A program made the position numbers and the translations under genes. A stretch of DNA of 14,677 nt from an uncultured Ruminococcus sp. (GTDB lineage Bacteria; Bacillota; Clostridia; Oscillospirales; CAG-272). The DNA is taken from positions 1 to 14,677 of the forward strand of contig CACYEW010000090.1 of assembly GCA_902773455.1 (NCBI GenBank), in the 5' to 3' direction. The notes beneath the pieces are model-generated. The model was given only the letters and a program-made list of their open reading frames with translations. It searched no databases and was not told where the DNA came from. This document shows positions 1 to 7,454 of the stretch, one piece after another (within the stretch, counting starts at the first letter, position 1; the number at the start of each line of letters is the position of its first letter).

Positions 1-83
1 AGGGGAGTAAGGGGTTTGGGGATCAGTAGTGGTGGGCAATCCCCAAGGGCGGCGGAGCCGCACGGAAGTCGCGTAAGCGACAC
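1..83 (+). repeat. G-rich hairpin repeat, copy A (cut by window edge)
   Basis: The left end of this copy lies outside the window. It has G-runs at about 2-35, a CCCCAAG element, and then two perfect small hairpins: GCGGC-GGA-GCCGC (49-61) and GTCGC-GTAA-GCGAC (68-81). The same two hairpins occur in the same order in the copy at 14397-14508. No coding function is seen. The role is unknown. Confidence 0.75.
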
Positions 84-84
84 C

Positions 85-104
85 TTCACTATTCACTATT
101 CACT
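85..104 (+). repeat. short tandem TTCACTA repeat
   Basis: TTCACT occurs three times at exact 7-base spacing (85, 92, 99), followed by a pyrimidine-rich T/C/A stretch to about 118. It lies between two G-rich repeat copies in a gene-free stretch. This is a simple-sequence spacer of unknown role. Confidence 0.6.
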
Positions 105-131
105 TTTACTTCTTACTTCGCGTCAGCCTGC

Positions 132-208
132 CGCGCCCCAAAGGTAGTGAAACGACTTTGGGAGGGGTAAGGGGGTTTGGGGGTTGTAGGGGTGGGCACC
201 CCCAAGAG
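132..208 (+). repeat. G-rich hairpin repeat, copy B
   Basis: The unit begins with CGCGCCCCAAAG. It forms a stem of CCCAAAG with CTTTGGG around GTGAAACGA, and then has a G-rich core with five G-runs at about 160-195. It ends in GGGCACCCCCAAG. The head is nearly identical to the copy at 14397. After the core it diverges (no GCGGC hairpin), so the unit looks modular. The five closely spaced G-runs fit a G-quadruplex motif. Confidence 0.8.
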
Positions 209-230
209 TTGCAACGTAGTATTTCACTGC

Positions 231-311
231 GATCCCACCGCTTGCGGGGGAACCCCCACCCGCCCCCTTAATCCCCCGCACTCCCCCTCTCCCCGTATTA
301 TTCATACGGGG
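231..311 (-). repeat. G-rich hairpin repeat, inverted diverged copy
   Basis: Read on the minus strand, this stretch has the same plan as copies B and C. First comes a hairpin (CCCCGTAT with ATACGGGG, 291-311), then a run of G-blocks including GGATTAAGGGGG, then GGTGGGGGTTCCCCC and a small hairpin-like GCGG-type end. It therefore lies inverted between copies B and C. Bases differ much more than among the direct copies. Confidence 0.6.
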
Positions 312-315
312 GCGG

Positions 316-398
316 CGCGCCCCGGATAATCCGGGAGGGGTTAAGGGGGTTTGGGGGTTGTAGGGGTGGGCACCCCCAAGGGCGGCAAAGCCGCACGG
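316..398 (+). repeat. G-rich hairpin repeat, copy C
   Basis: This copy starts with CGCGCCCCGGATAATCCGGG, a head hairpin whose stem sequence differs from copies B and D although its position is the same. The near-constant core (G-runs at 337-340, 345-349, 353-357, 363-366, 368-370) is followed by CACCCCCAAGGGCGGC-AAA-GCCGC. The change of stem with conservation of pairing suggests that the structure matters. From 399 to 471 I see only a decayed tail and no clear terminator for the minus-strand operon that ends at 472. Confidence 0.8.
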
Positions 399-471
399 AA
401 GTCGCACGAGTGAGGTCTTAACCGGAAATTTACGATTTACAGTTCCCGATTATCCCTCTTACTCTATGCCG

Positions 472-1446
472 TTAATTGCCGTTTTTGAACAATCCGTTGT
501 CCAGATCGTTTTTATATCTGTCGTACGCTTCGTCGAGCTGTTTCTTCGTAAACGTTCCGATCTTATCCGCTTTGAGATCGCCGGCGAGACGTCTGTACGT
601 TACGCCGTGATACTCCCTGCCGGATCTTGAGACGAACAGCGAATAAAGAGACTTTATCATTTCCTCCGACTCTTCCTCTTCTTTCAGCGCTTTCTGTCTG
701 TTTTCGATCTCTTTTATGAGATTTCTGTAATTTGAAAAGCCGAGTATTTCTGTCGCCTGTTCTGTATTCGCGCCGGTGACGGAGTCGTAAAACGCCGCAA
801 GCTCGTATTTATCGGTCATGCTCTGCGCTTTTTCGACCATCGACTTATACGTCAGATATCTGTAAGCGTTCAGCTTTTCGCTGTCGGTACCGCCGCCGGA
901 CGCGCTGTGTTCCTTCACGTTTTTATACTCGATCTCCTTTTCTTTCAGATATTTTTCAAGCTCGAGCTTTTCGCGGTTCACGTCTGTTTTGTCCTGCTCT
1001 TTTTTGAGCTTGTTCAGCTGATCTTCGAGATCGGCGTCGGCTTTGCCGAGCTGTTTGGCGCGTTCCGCCTCGTTTTTCGCCGCCTCTTCGCGACGCTTCG
1101 CTTCAAGAGCCGCTTTGCTCCTTTCCTCTTCGCGGTCGAGCGCCGCCATATCGGCGTTATAAGCGATCTGCGCCTTGTTTTTCGCGTCTGCTTCGATACC
1201 GGAGTTATCGTACCCTTTTTCGGTCATGAAATAACCGAGATATTTTTCGGCTTTCGCTTTGTTTTTCGCAAGGGTGTTTTTCTTCTCCTTGTACTCGTCG
1301 GACGAGGACTTCTCTTTTTCGCCGTACGACTCGTTCAGCGCGGCAAGCAGCGCGTTATACGCCTTGTCGATATTCTCTTTGCGCTCGGAATTGAGCAGCT
1401 TTGCGAGCATCTGATAGCTCTCGTATGATTTTGTATTACTGTTCAT
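472..1446 (-). CDS. coiled-coil phage protein, possible internal virion/ejection protein
   Basis: The product is 324 residues, very rich in Lys, Glu and Ala, with no membrane segment or signal peptide. Residues about 20-185 are predicted long helix/coiled coil with alternating K/E/A runs. A short SGGG linker (about 183-187) precedes a second helical part with aromatic residues. A GYDNSGIEADAK motif near residue 80 resembles the 'G-x-x-NSG' element I recall in coiled-coil structural proteins of Clostridial phages; this is from memory only. It is the last gene of the virion operon and overlaps the glycine-rich gene by 11 bases. The ATG at 1446 is preferred because GGAGG lies 9 bases upstream; the ATG at 1452 would leave only 3. 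Given its place after the tail genes, a P22-like DNA-ejection or internal protein is plausible but unproven. Confidence 0.6.
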   Translation of the reverse strand: MNSNTKSYESYQMLAKLLNSERKENIDKAYNALLAALNESYGEKEKSSSDEYKEKKNTLAKNKAKAEKYLGYFMTEKGYDNSGIEADAKNKAQIAYNADMAALDREEERSKAALEAKRREEAAKNEAERAKQLGKADADLEDQLNKLKKEQDKTDVNREKLELEKYLKEKEIEYKNVKEHSASGGGTDSEKLNAYRYLTYKSMVEKAQSMTDKYELAAFYDSVTGANTEQATEILGFSNYRNLIKEIENRQKALKEEEESEEMIKSLYSLFVSRSGREYHGVTYRRLAGDLKADKIGTFTKKQLDEAYDRYKNDLDNGLFKNGN

Positions 1447-2242
1447 TTTCATTTACCTCCGCCGTCACGGTCTGCCTTACGTAACCGTATATGAGCACCG
1501 CGCCGTGCGTCGGGGCGAAACTGCCCCAGCCGCCCGCTCCGTAACCGCTTGCCGGCATCACGCTGTCGGCTGTATCGGCGCCTCTCGCTCCTCTGCCGTA
1601 TCTGTTGTCGCCGCCGTGACCGTACGATACGGTCCCGTCTCCGTATTCGCTGTCCGATCCGCCTATACCGCCGGCAAAGCCGATCTTCGAAGACTGCGAA
1701 GATCCGCGGCCGCCGAAAGCGAATTTCATAAACGAATAATCGCCGCTCCTTATATACGAGCTTTCGCCGGACGTTCCGCTGCCGACTCCGGAAGCGCCTG
1801 CGGAGCCGACGTTCACGGTATATTCTCCGTCAAGCGGGACGCCGACGATCTCGGTCACCGCGCCGGAGCCGCCGCCCGTACCGCCGGTCAGCACGTTTGC
1901 CGAAGGCGTGCTTCCGCCGCCTCCGCCGCCGATAACGACGATATCGTAGATGCCGTTGAACGATCCGGATTCAGACGTATCGAACGTGTATTCGCCGGGA
2001 GTCGTGAACGAGGCGATCGGCACCTTTGACGGTATGTATCTGTAAACGCCTTCACCGGTCGCGGTAGCGAGCATTTCGTTTTCGATATCGGGTATGAGCC
2101 TGTCGTTGATGTATGATTTGAGCAGCAGAGCCGCTCTGTCGAATTTCGCCTTCAGCGCCGTCGCCGTGAATTCGGGCGGCGCCGGAGTATCGGGCAGAGA
2201 CGAAATGATATTGAGATCGTCTTTGCATTCTCTTATTGCCAT
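1436..2242 (-). CDS. glycine-rich phage tail tip/fibre protein
   Basis: This is a 268-residue protein. The N-terminal ~95 residues are helical and look like a virion attachment part. From about residue 97 (FTTPGEYTFDTSESG) a typical phage glycine-rich domain begins: a beta strand ending IVVIGGGGGGS, then GGTGGGSG, GGRGSS and GGIGGSDS segments, closing with GGWGSFAPTHGAVLIYGY. Such polyglycine domains are known from tail fibres and host-recognition adhesins. The start at 2242 is chosen because GAAAGGAAT lies just upstream; the reading frame stays open further upstream but only across the neighbouring gene. It follows the XhlA-like gene by 26 bases. Likely role: surface binding at the tail tip. 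The host ligand cannot be told. Confidence 0.75.
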   Translation of the reverse strand: MAIRECKDDLNIISSLPDTPAPPEFTATALKAKFDRAALLLKSYINDRLIPDIENEMLATATGEGVYRYIPSKVPIASFTTPGEYTFDTSESGSFNGIYDIVVIGGGGGGSTPSANVLTGGTGGGSGAVTEIVGVPLDGEYTVNVGSAGASGVGSGTSGESSYIRSGDYSFMKFAFGGRGSSQSSKIGFAGGIGGSDSEYGDGTVSYGHGGDNRYGRGARGADTADSVMPASGYGAGGWGSFAPTHGAVLIYGYVRQTVTAEVNENEQ

Positions 2243-2268
2243 TGATAATTCCTTTCTTTTTTGACGCG

Positions 2269-2565
2269 TCAGCCGAAAAATCTCGCTATGATGTATCCGA
2301 TTATTCCGCATACGACGGCTGAGACCGCGGCTCCGATCAGCTTTTCGAATCTCGAAGCCGGGATCTTCTGCAGATCGTTTATCTTCACCTCGCACGACAA
2401 AAGCGATGCGTTCGTATGCTTGATCTCGTTCGTCATCTCGATCAGAGCCGCGTTCATCTGTTTTATTTCCGCCGAAACGGATTTGAGCTCGTTCAGCTGA
2501 TGCTGTATCGATTTAATCATCTGTTCGTGCCTTTCGAGGCTTACCGCGTAATCTTCGTTTTCCAT
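2269..2565 (-). CDS. XhlA-like coiled-coil membrane protein (holin-associated type)
   Basis: The product is 98 residues. The first ~70 are amphipathic coiled coil (HEQMIKSIQHQLNEL and following heptads). A single C-terminal membrane segment (about residues 76-96, GAAVSAVVCGIIGYIIARFF) ends the protein. This layout matches haemolysin XhlA/holin-associated proteins of Bacillus PBSX and many Clostridial phages. It starts 7 bases after the nozzle gene stop with a GAGG motif upstream. XhlA-type proteins usually act with a holin and an endolysin, but neither is found nearby, so the lysis role is uncertain. It could instead be a membrane anchor or a structural accessory in the particle. Confidence 0.65.
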   Translation of the reverse strand: MENEDYAVSLERHEQMIKSIQHQLNELKSVSAEIKQMNAALIEMTNEIKHTNASLLSCEVKINDLQKIPASRFEKLIGAAVSAVVCGIIGYIIARFFG

Positions 2566-2572
2566 ATCAGCC

Positions 2573-4306
2573 TCAATCCACCGTAAGCACGACGCCCGTT
2601 ACGGCGGCGCGTTCGGAATTTGAATTTTCGATCCGGATTTTCAGCGCTTCGAAGGAGGAAAGATCGGTCCTCAGCTCCACCGGATCGGGTCTTGCTTCGC
2701 ATTCGAACGTGAGATCGGTAAAATCGACGTTTTCGAAATTGAATCTCACCCGGCGGAATTCTCCGTGCAGACCGTACGACCTCGCCTGACCTCTGTTCGG
2801 TACGGCGGTGAGAGTCACCGAAGACGGCTTGCTGTCGGGCAAAAGCGTCACGCAGACGCGTTTGAGCCGTCTTTTCTTTTTGCTCTTGTTGAAAAACACG
2901 AATCCGCTCTCGTATACGGCTGAAAACTTCTCCCCGTCGTCTTCGGACAGGTTCTTATCGAAAACCTTTATCGCGTCGCCGTCGTAAAAAGCGACGGATC
3001 CGTTATGACCGAACATCATTTTCGCGTTTATTCCGTCGTAAACGTAAAATTCGTTTATTCCGTAATTGTATATGAGCACGGCGCCGCCGCAGGCGCACCA
3101 CAGTTCTTTATCGGTCTCGTTATCGTATACCGCCGCGCCGGATAAAAATTCGGGCGTAAGATACGTGCTTACCCGGTCGGATATCCGCTCGGCGTTTCTC
3201 TCGTCGCGCAGATTGGTCTTTCCGAAGCGGTAAATGCCGTCATGCGAGAGCGTAACGGGGCAGTTGTCGGCGAAAGCCGCTCCGCCGCCGATACATCCGA
3301 CCGCCGAGTTGAGCGGAAATACGGGAAAAGACGGTTTCGGATATCCGTCGTAGTCCACGCTCGACCTATAAAGATACCACGTTTCTCTCTCGGTGAATAT
3401 CACAAGCCTGTCGTAATGGCGTACGAGCGCGGTAACCTTATAAGTTCCGTCGCCCGCCGATACGAAATTGTCGGCGGGGAAATACGATATATCCGCGCCC
3501 TTTTCCGTAACGTCGGAATAGCGTATCACGTTATCTCTGCCGAAGGCGAAGACTCTCGTATCCGTATCTCCCCCGTAAACGCAGAAGCGCGGTCCCGGCA
3601 TATCGGAATCCTTTACCGTACCGGGTCGCAGCGTAAACGTTATTACGAGGCTGTCCGTCCCCTCATGCGGCGGCGACTGAAACGTAACGGTCCCGTTTTC
3701 CGCCGAATACGTATAGCCGGATGCGGTATTTCCGTCGATCTGTACGGATACCGCGTCAGAAGCGATATCGGGCAGCTTGAATACCGTAGAAATCCCGTCG
3801 GGCGAATACGATATCTTCGCCTTATTGCAAAGCAGATTGATGCTTTCGTGTATCTGACCGCCGCCGTTCGGCGACGATGCGACCGCAACGGTCGGTATAT
3901 AAGGCTCGGGCTCTGAAAAAACCGTTCCGTCAAACGATAAAAACGTGTCCTTGCCTATTGCGTACAGCTTTCCGCCGAACAGTACGAAACCGACTCTGTC
4001 GTAACCGGCGCGGTGTGAAGCTATCGCTTCTCCGTTCTCCGCCGACACGGCGTAAACGGTATCGTATTTCTTATATACGAAAACGCATCTGCCGCCGACA
4101 AGCCCGCCGTAACAGTCGTCGGAAGACAACCCCGACGCGACCGTTTTATATCCGCACCGCTTCTGCAGTATTCTCTTTTCCGTTATACGGAAATTTTTCA
4201 TATATACCGGGGAGGAAAAGCTTCTTTTTTCCTCCCCGGAGACGTCAAGTCCGTGAAAAGAATCCGTATAAAACACGTCCGCGGTGCTTTTTACATATCT
4301 TCCCAT
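2573..4306 (-). CDS. podovirus tail nozzle-like beta-propeller protein
   Basis: This is a 577-residue beta-rich protein. Near the N-terminus (residues about 35-53) it reads YMKNFRITEKRILQKRCGYK, which resembles the 'N-x-x-x...L-x-x-R-x-GY' signature near the start of podovirus tail tubular protein B and P22 gp10-type nozzle/stabilization proteins. The rest has blade-like repeats (FVLFGGKLYAIG, DTRVFAFGRDNVIRYSD, YDRLVIFTERETWYLYR, PVTLSHDGIYRF) consistent with a beta-propeller, and a C-terminal jelly-roll-like strand region. Its length lies between P22 gp10 (~470) and T7 gp12 (~790). GGAGG stands 5 bases before the ATG. Position after capsid and adaptor is the P22 order. The assignment rests on motif memory and gene order, not on a search. 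Confidence 0.65.
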   Translation of the reverse strand: MGRYVKSTADVFYTDSFHGLDVSGEEKRSFSSPVYMKNFRITEKRILQKRCGYKTVASGLSSDDCYGGLVGGRCVFVYKKYDTVYAVSAENGEAIASHRAGYDRVGFVLFGGKLYAIGKDTFLSFDGTVFSEPEPYIPTVAVASSPNGGGQIHESINLLCNKAKISYSPDGISTVFKLPDIASDAVSVQIDGNTASGYTYSAENGTVTFQSPPHEGTDSLVITFTLRPGTVKDSDMPGPRFCVYGGDTDTRVFAFGRDNVIRYSDVTEKGADISYFPADNFVSAGDGTYKVTALVRHYDRLVIFTERETWYLYRSSVDYDGYPKPSFPVFPLNSAVGCIGGGAAFADNCPVTLSHDGIYRFGKTNLRDERNAERISDRVSTYLTPEFLSGAAVYDNETDKELWCACGGAVLIYNYGINEFYVYDGINAKMMFGHNGSVAFYDGDAIKVFDKNLSEDDGEKFSAVYESGFVFFNKSKKKRRLKRVCVTLLPDSKPSSVTLTAVPNRGQARSYGLHGEFRRVRFNFENVDFTDLTFECEARPDPVELRTDLSSFEALKIRIENSNSERAAVTGVVLTVD

Positions 4307-4318
4307 AGAACCTCCGAT

Positions 4319-4687
4319 TCAATAAACGTTTTTTATCCTGTGCACCGCCGCCGGGAGCGACCGTATGAACGCTCTTTTCGCCGATTCGTATTCGCTCTTC
4401 AATACCTGATATAACGGCGTGTTTTCATCCGCCGCGAGCAGATATGCGAGCTTGTAGGCGCATACCGGCGCAAGCGCGTCGCAAAGCGGGAAATCGGCGT
4501 CGAGATCTTCAAAACGGTAATCGCCGAATTTCGCTTCACCGTTTTCCGCGTCGTCGAGCGGTTTCAGTTCCGTGATTATTCCGGATAAAAGAAACGGCGC
4601 TCTTCTTTTAAGATCCGCGTTGTCGGAGCCGTCGGGAGCTTCCGATATCAGAGCCGCGGCGGTCTCATAAACGTCCGATAAACGCAT
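4319..4687 (-). CDS. small head-tail adaptor/connector-like protein
   Basis: The product is a 122-residue, mostly helical acidic protein (MRLSDVYETAAALISEAPDG... to ...RSLPAAVHRIKNVY). The open frame continues upstream inside the capsid gene, but the ATG at 4687, two bases after the capsid stop, is the sensible start and implies translational coupling. No clear Shine-Dalgarno site is seen. No recognisable domain motif is present. Its place between capsid and nozzle genes, its size and its helical content fit a head-tail adaptor such as P22 gp4 or the HK97 gp6 class. The call is by context. Confidence 0.6.
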   Translation of the reverse strand: MRLSDVYETAAALISEAPDGSDNADLKRRAPFLLSGIITELKPLDDAENGEAKFGDYRFEDLDADFPLCDALAPVCAYKLAYLLAADENTPLYQVLKSEYESAKRAFIRSLPAAVHRIKNVY

Positions 4688-4689
4688 GA

Positions 4690-5550
4690 TCAGTCGTCGG
4701 ACGCCGCAACGTTTACGTTCAGAAGCAGAAGCTCCTTCGGGTAAACGATCTTCGCGCCGTACAGATGCAGACCTTTGACGGCGTCTGCGAAACGGAGTTC
4801 GGGACGGTACGCTTCGATCTCGTTCAGCTGTTCCGCGAACGTGATCGCACGTTTCGTTCTCGCAAAGCACTTGTAATATTTCAGCGTTTCGCCGTTTTCG
4901 CTCACGTTGGAAGATCTGATGTTGTTCGAAACGTAGACCTTGAAGCCCATGAACGTGCCGATACAGCCTTTATCGAGGGCTTCCGTGTTGTCGGTACCGT
5001 TCAGGATCCTCGCCTTGACTATTTTCGAAGCGACTGCCGGAGGTACCTCGAGGATTATCTCTTCGTTGCCGGCTACGTCGTTTTCGAGCATCTTCTGTTT
5101 GACCTCGAGCAGAGCGTTTATGACGTCGGAGGTCGAAAGTCCCGTCACCGTCATGGTCTGATCCGCCGCCACGCCGCCGTAAAGTCCGTATACGTATTTA
5201 TCTGCTTCGTTTGCAAGAGCCGAAGCCGCCACGTGCATCGCCTCTTTCATAAGCTTCGGCGTAGCCTGGGCTTTGTCAATGTCGTCGATGGCGAAATTGA
5301 ACGCCTTCGCGACGTTGATCTGCAGAGTACGCACCGAATCGGTAAGCTCTTCCGGCGCGCTCATATCGGTGTTTTTCGTGTAATTGAACACGCTTACGGG
5401 CGATACGCCGACGATCTTGACAGTATCGCCCACGTTTTTGATGTCGCCTTCGAAGTCTCTGCTGCAGTTTTTGACCGCTATATATTCACGGTCAAGCTCT
5501 CTGTAAAGTGTTTCCGACCAGACGGTCGGGATAAAATAGGACAGTGCCAT
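4690..5550 (-). CDS. major capsid protein, P22-coat-like (HK97 fold)
   Basis: The product is 286 residues. The N-terminus (residues about 6-46, FIPTVWSETLYRELDREY then CSRDFEGDIKNVGDTVKI) is the hallmark opening of P22-coat-like capsid proteins of Firmicutes phages, which typically read 'IPTIWSARL...L...NRDYEGEIKNxGDTVKI'. The middle contains the spine helix region (LMKEAMHVAASALANEADKYVYGL). The C-terminal half (VYVSNNI..., KRAITFAEQLNEIEAYRPE) matches the usual end of the fold. AAAGGAAG lies upstream of the ATG. It follows the scaffold-like gene by 23 bases, the classic scaffold-capsid order. Forms the procapsid shell around DNA. Confidence 0.88.
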   Translation of the reverse strand: MALSYFIPTVWSETLYRELDREYIAVKNCSRDFEGDIKNVGDTVKIVGVSPVSVFNYTKNTDMSAPEELTDSVRTLQINVAKAFNFAIDDIDKAQATPKLMKEAMHVAASALANEADKYVYGLYGGVAADQTMTVTGLSTSDVINALLEVKQKMLENDVAGNEEIILEVPPAVASKIVKARILNGTDNTEALDKGCIGTFMGFKVYVSNNIRSSNVSENGETLKYYKCFARTKRAITFAEQLNEIEAYRPELRFADAVKGLHLYGAKIVYPKELLLLNVNVAASDD

Positions 5551-5573
5551 ATTTTCATTCTTCCTTTCTTTTT

Positions 5574-5921
5574 TTACGCGTAAAAGCCTTTGGCTTTCAT
5601 GCTTTCTATTATGTCGTCGTAATTTTCTCTGATCGCGTCCGCCGACATCGACGCGACCTCTTTCGCGGTGTATACGGCCTTCGCCGGCTTCGTTCCGAGC
5701 TTGCCGCTCGAGTTGGAGGCGTTAAGCTCGTTGACGAGCTTCGCTTCATCAGCCTCGGCTTTCTTCTCGCTCTCGTATTCAGAGTACGCTTCGGCAAGCT
5801 TCCGCCCCTCCTTCACCTTTTGCCACACGTATTCCGGCACGGCGTCGAGATCGCCGTCGGGAAACTTTTCGGTGAATTCCTCTATTTCCGCGTCAAATCT
5901 TGTCTTGTCTTGACCGTTCAT
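5574..5921 (-). CDS. scaffold-like small phage protein
   Basis: This is a 115-residue, highly acidic and helical protein (FDAEIEEFTEKFPDGDLDAVPEYVWQ..., then LAEAYSEYESEKKAEADEAK). It lies between portal and capsid genes, the standard place of scaffolding proteins. It overlaps the end of the portal gene by 29 bases and has AGAGGAG upstream of its ATG. The C-terminal part has 'VASMSADAIRENYDDIIESMKAK', similar to the short helical tails found in small scaffold-like phage proteins. P22 scaffold is about 300 residues, so this is a short version. Function is by position and composition only. Confidence 0.6.
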   Translation of the reverse strand: MNGQDKTRFDAEIEEFTEKFPDGDLDAVPEYVWQKVKEGRKLAEAYSEYESEKKAEADEAKLVNELNASNSSGKLGTKPAKAVYTAKEVASMSADAIRENYDDIIESMKAKGFYA

Positions 5922-7440
5922 ATTCGATGAGCTCCTCTCTGTCCTTCACTATTCCTTCCGGAAGACGTTTGAGATACTGTTCAAACGTGATATATCCGCC
6001 CTGAAGCAGTTTATCGAGCGAATTGAGCATTACAGCCTGCGAAAAGCCCGGACCGGCTCCGACGTCGACTCTTGCCGACAGAAGCGAATTCTTGAGCGAT
6101 CTGATATCGGGCATTTTCTCCGCTCTGTCGGTACCGTCTTTGCCGCGGCAGAGCACGAGCCTGCCGGCGGGATAGTATTCGAGGAGCATGTCAGCCCAGA
6201 TCAGGGCGACGTCCTCGATACAGTCGTATACGTTGCGGCGGAGATTTTCGAGCGGTATCGCAGACGATTCCTGCAGCGCGAGTATCGCAGACGTGTTGTC
6301 GGGCTCCACCTCGCCGAGAGCCGCGTCCGTCGCGCCCATCATCTCTTTCGTATGCGAAAGAGTCATGGCGATAACGTCGAGAAATCCCGATTCGAGGCTC
6401 CCCGTACCGATCACCGCGGCGGCGGATCTGACGTCGCCGCCGGCTCGTACGCCGATCGCCTCGCCGACCTCGTTCGACCATTCGGGGATCAGCGTCTTGT
6501 CGTAAACGATCTTGGAAAACGCCGTATCGGTCATATGCTTCATCACCATCGCGTACGCCTTGTTCAGATATTTCTGATTTTCGATAAGCGACGTGACGGG
6601 AGAGGTGCCGATAAAGCTGCCTTTCGCCTTTTCCCACGCGAAATACGCCACGGGGTAACGCCTCATTTTCGTTTTTCTTCTCGCGATAACAACGCCTTTC
6701 GTGCTCTTTTCAAAGCATACGTAACCGTCCCCGTCGCGCGAAAACGTGATGAGATACGTTGCGTACGCGTCTTCGGACGATTCCATATCGGCTCTGTCGG
6801 ACGCTCCGGTGCCGGTATTGTCGTCGGCGGCGATCTTCTCCGCGTCGCGCTCGGATACGCCGTTCTTCAAAGCCTCTTTGAACAAATGTTCGACCGTATC
6901 TCTCCCGGCGAGCATAACGTAATCCTGCTCCTGGATATCTCTGCTGTTCACGTTTGAAACGAACAGGTCAACGTTGTCGACGAGCACGGTCTTTATATCT
7001 CCCGTGTGCGCCTGGCCCGTTCTGCAGTCGGGATCCCAGTAGCAGTAGAATACGCCGTCGCCGGATATCGCCGCGTCGAGCAGCGCCTGTCTGACCGTGA
7101 CGTCCATTTTGCACTTGTCGAAGCGGTAGGCGCAGTTTCTGTTGAGCAGATCTATGCCGCGTTTGAGAAGCTTTTTGTTTTCGCAGTCGTCGGTAACCGG
7201 CATCGAATCGTCGCTGTATATGACGGAGACCTGCTGTTTCACTACGGAGGCGATCATATAGTCGGTTATACGCTTGATTATGTTGAATACCGGCGTCGGA
7301 AGTCCCTCGGATCTCACTCCGTACCACTGATCTCCTCTGTAAAAGCGCTCGTTTTCGCGTACCGTCTGATACAGACCTATGCGCCTTTTGTAATCGCGGC
7401 CGGCTTCGAATCTGTCCCACGCTTTTGTTGTTTTTTCCAT
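5893..7440 (-). CDS. phage portal protein
   Basis: The product is 515 residues. Residues ~1-80 have the portal opening: R..IGLYQTVRENERFYRGDQWYG, then PTPVFNIIKRITDYMIASVVKQ. The middle contains YPVAYFAWEKAKGSFIGTSP followed by LIENQKYLNKAYAMVMKHM, typical of the wing-to-stem transition. Near residue 380 it has NTSAILALQESSAIPLENLRRNVYD, a common portal clip/crown motif. It would form the dodecameric ring through which TerL pumps DNA. GAAAGGAAA precedes the ATG, and the start is 14 bases after the terminase stop. The frame is intact, with no sign of decay. Confidence 0.88.
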   Translation of the reverse strand: MEKTTKAWDRFEAGRDYKRRIGLYQTVRENERFYRGDQWYGVRSEGLPTPVFNIIKRITDYMIASVVKQQVSVIYSDDSMPVTDDCENKKLLKRGIDLLNRNCAYRFDKCKMDVTVRQALLDAAISGDGVFYCYWDPDCRTGQAHTGDIKTVLVDNVDLFVSNVNSRDIQEQDYVMLAGRDTVEHLFKEALKNGVSERDAEKIAADDNTGTGASDRADMESSEDAYATYLITFSRDGDGYVCFEKSTKGVVIARRKTKMRRYPVAYFAWEKAKGSFIGTSPVTSLIENQKYLNKAYAMVMKHMTDTAFSKIVYDKTLIPEWSNEVGEAIGVRAGGDVRSAAAVIGTGSLESGFLDVIAMTLSHTKEMMGATDAALGEVEPDNTSAILALQESSAIPLENLRRNVYDCIEDVALIWADMLLEYYPAGRLVLCRGKDGTDRAEKMPDIRSLKNSLLSARVDVGAGPGFSQAVMLNSLDKLLQGGYITFEQYLKRLPEGIVKDREELIEYERSRQDKI

Positions 7441-7454
7441 TTGTGAATTTCCTT

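Noticed and set aside
123..407. Minus-strand open frame of 94 codons in the left repeat region
   Set aside because: It is a translation of the G-rich repeats; the same peptide pattern (CGFAALGG...) appears where the repeat recurs at 14400-14500. No ribosome site.
3242..3916. Plus-strand open frames of 150-270 codons opposite the virion genes
   Set aside because: These are antisense shadows, Arg-rich, without ribosome sites, opposite well-supported genes; similar frames at 907-1428, 4765-5583 and 6352-6957 were rejected for the same reason.
4688..4870. Upstream extension of the adaptor frame
   Set aside because: It lies wholly inside the capsid gene in another frame and is Arg-rich; the ATG at 4687 right after the capsid stop is better.
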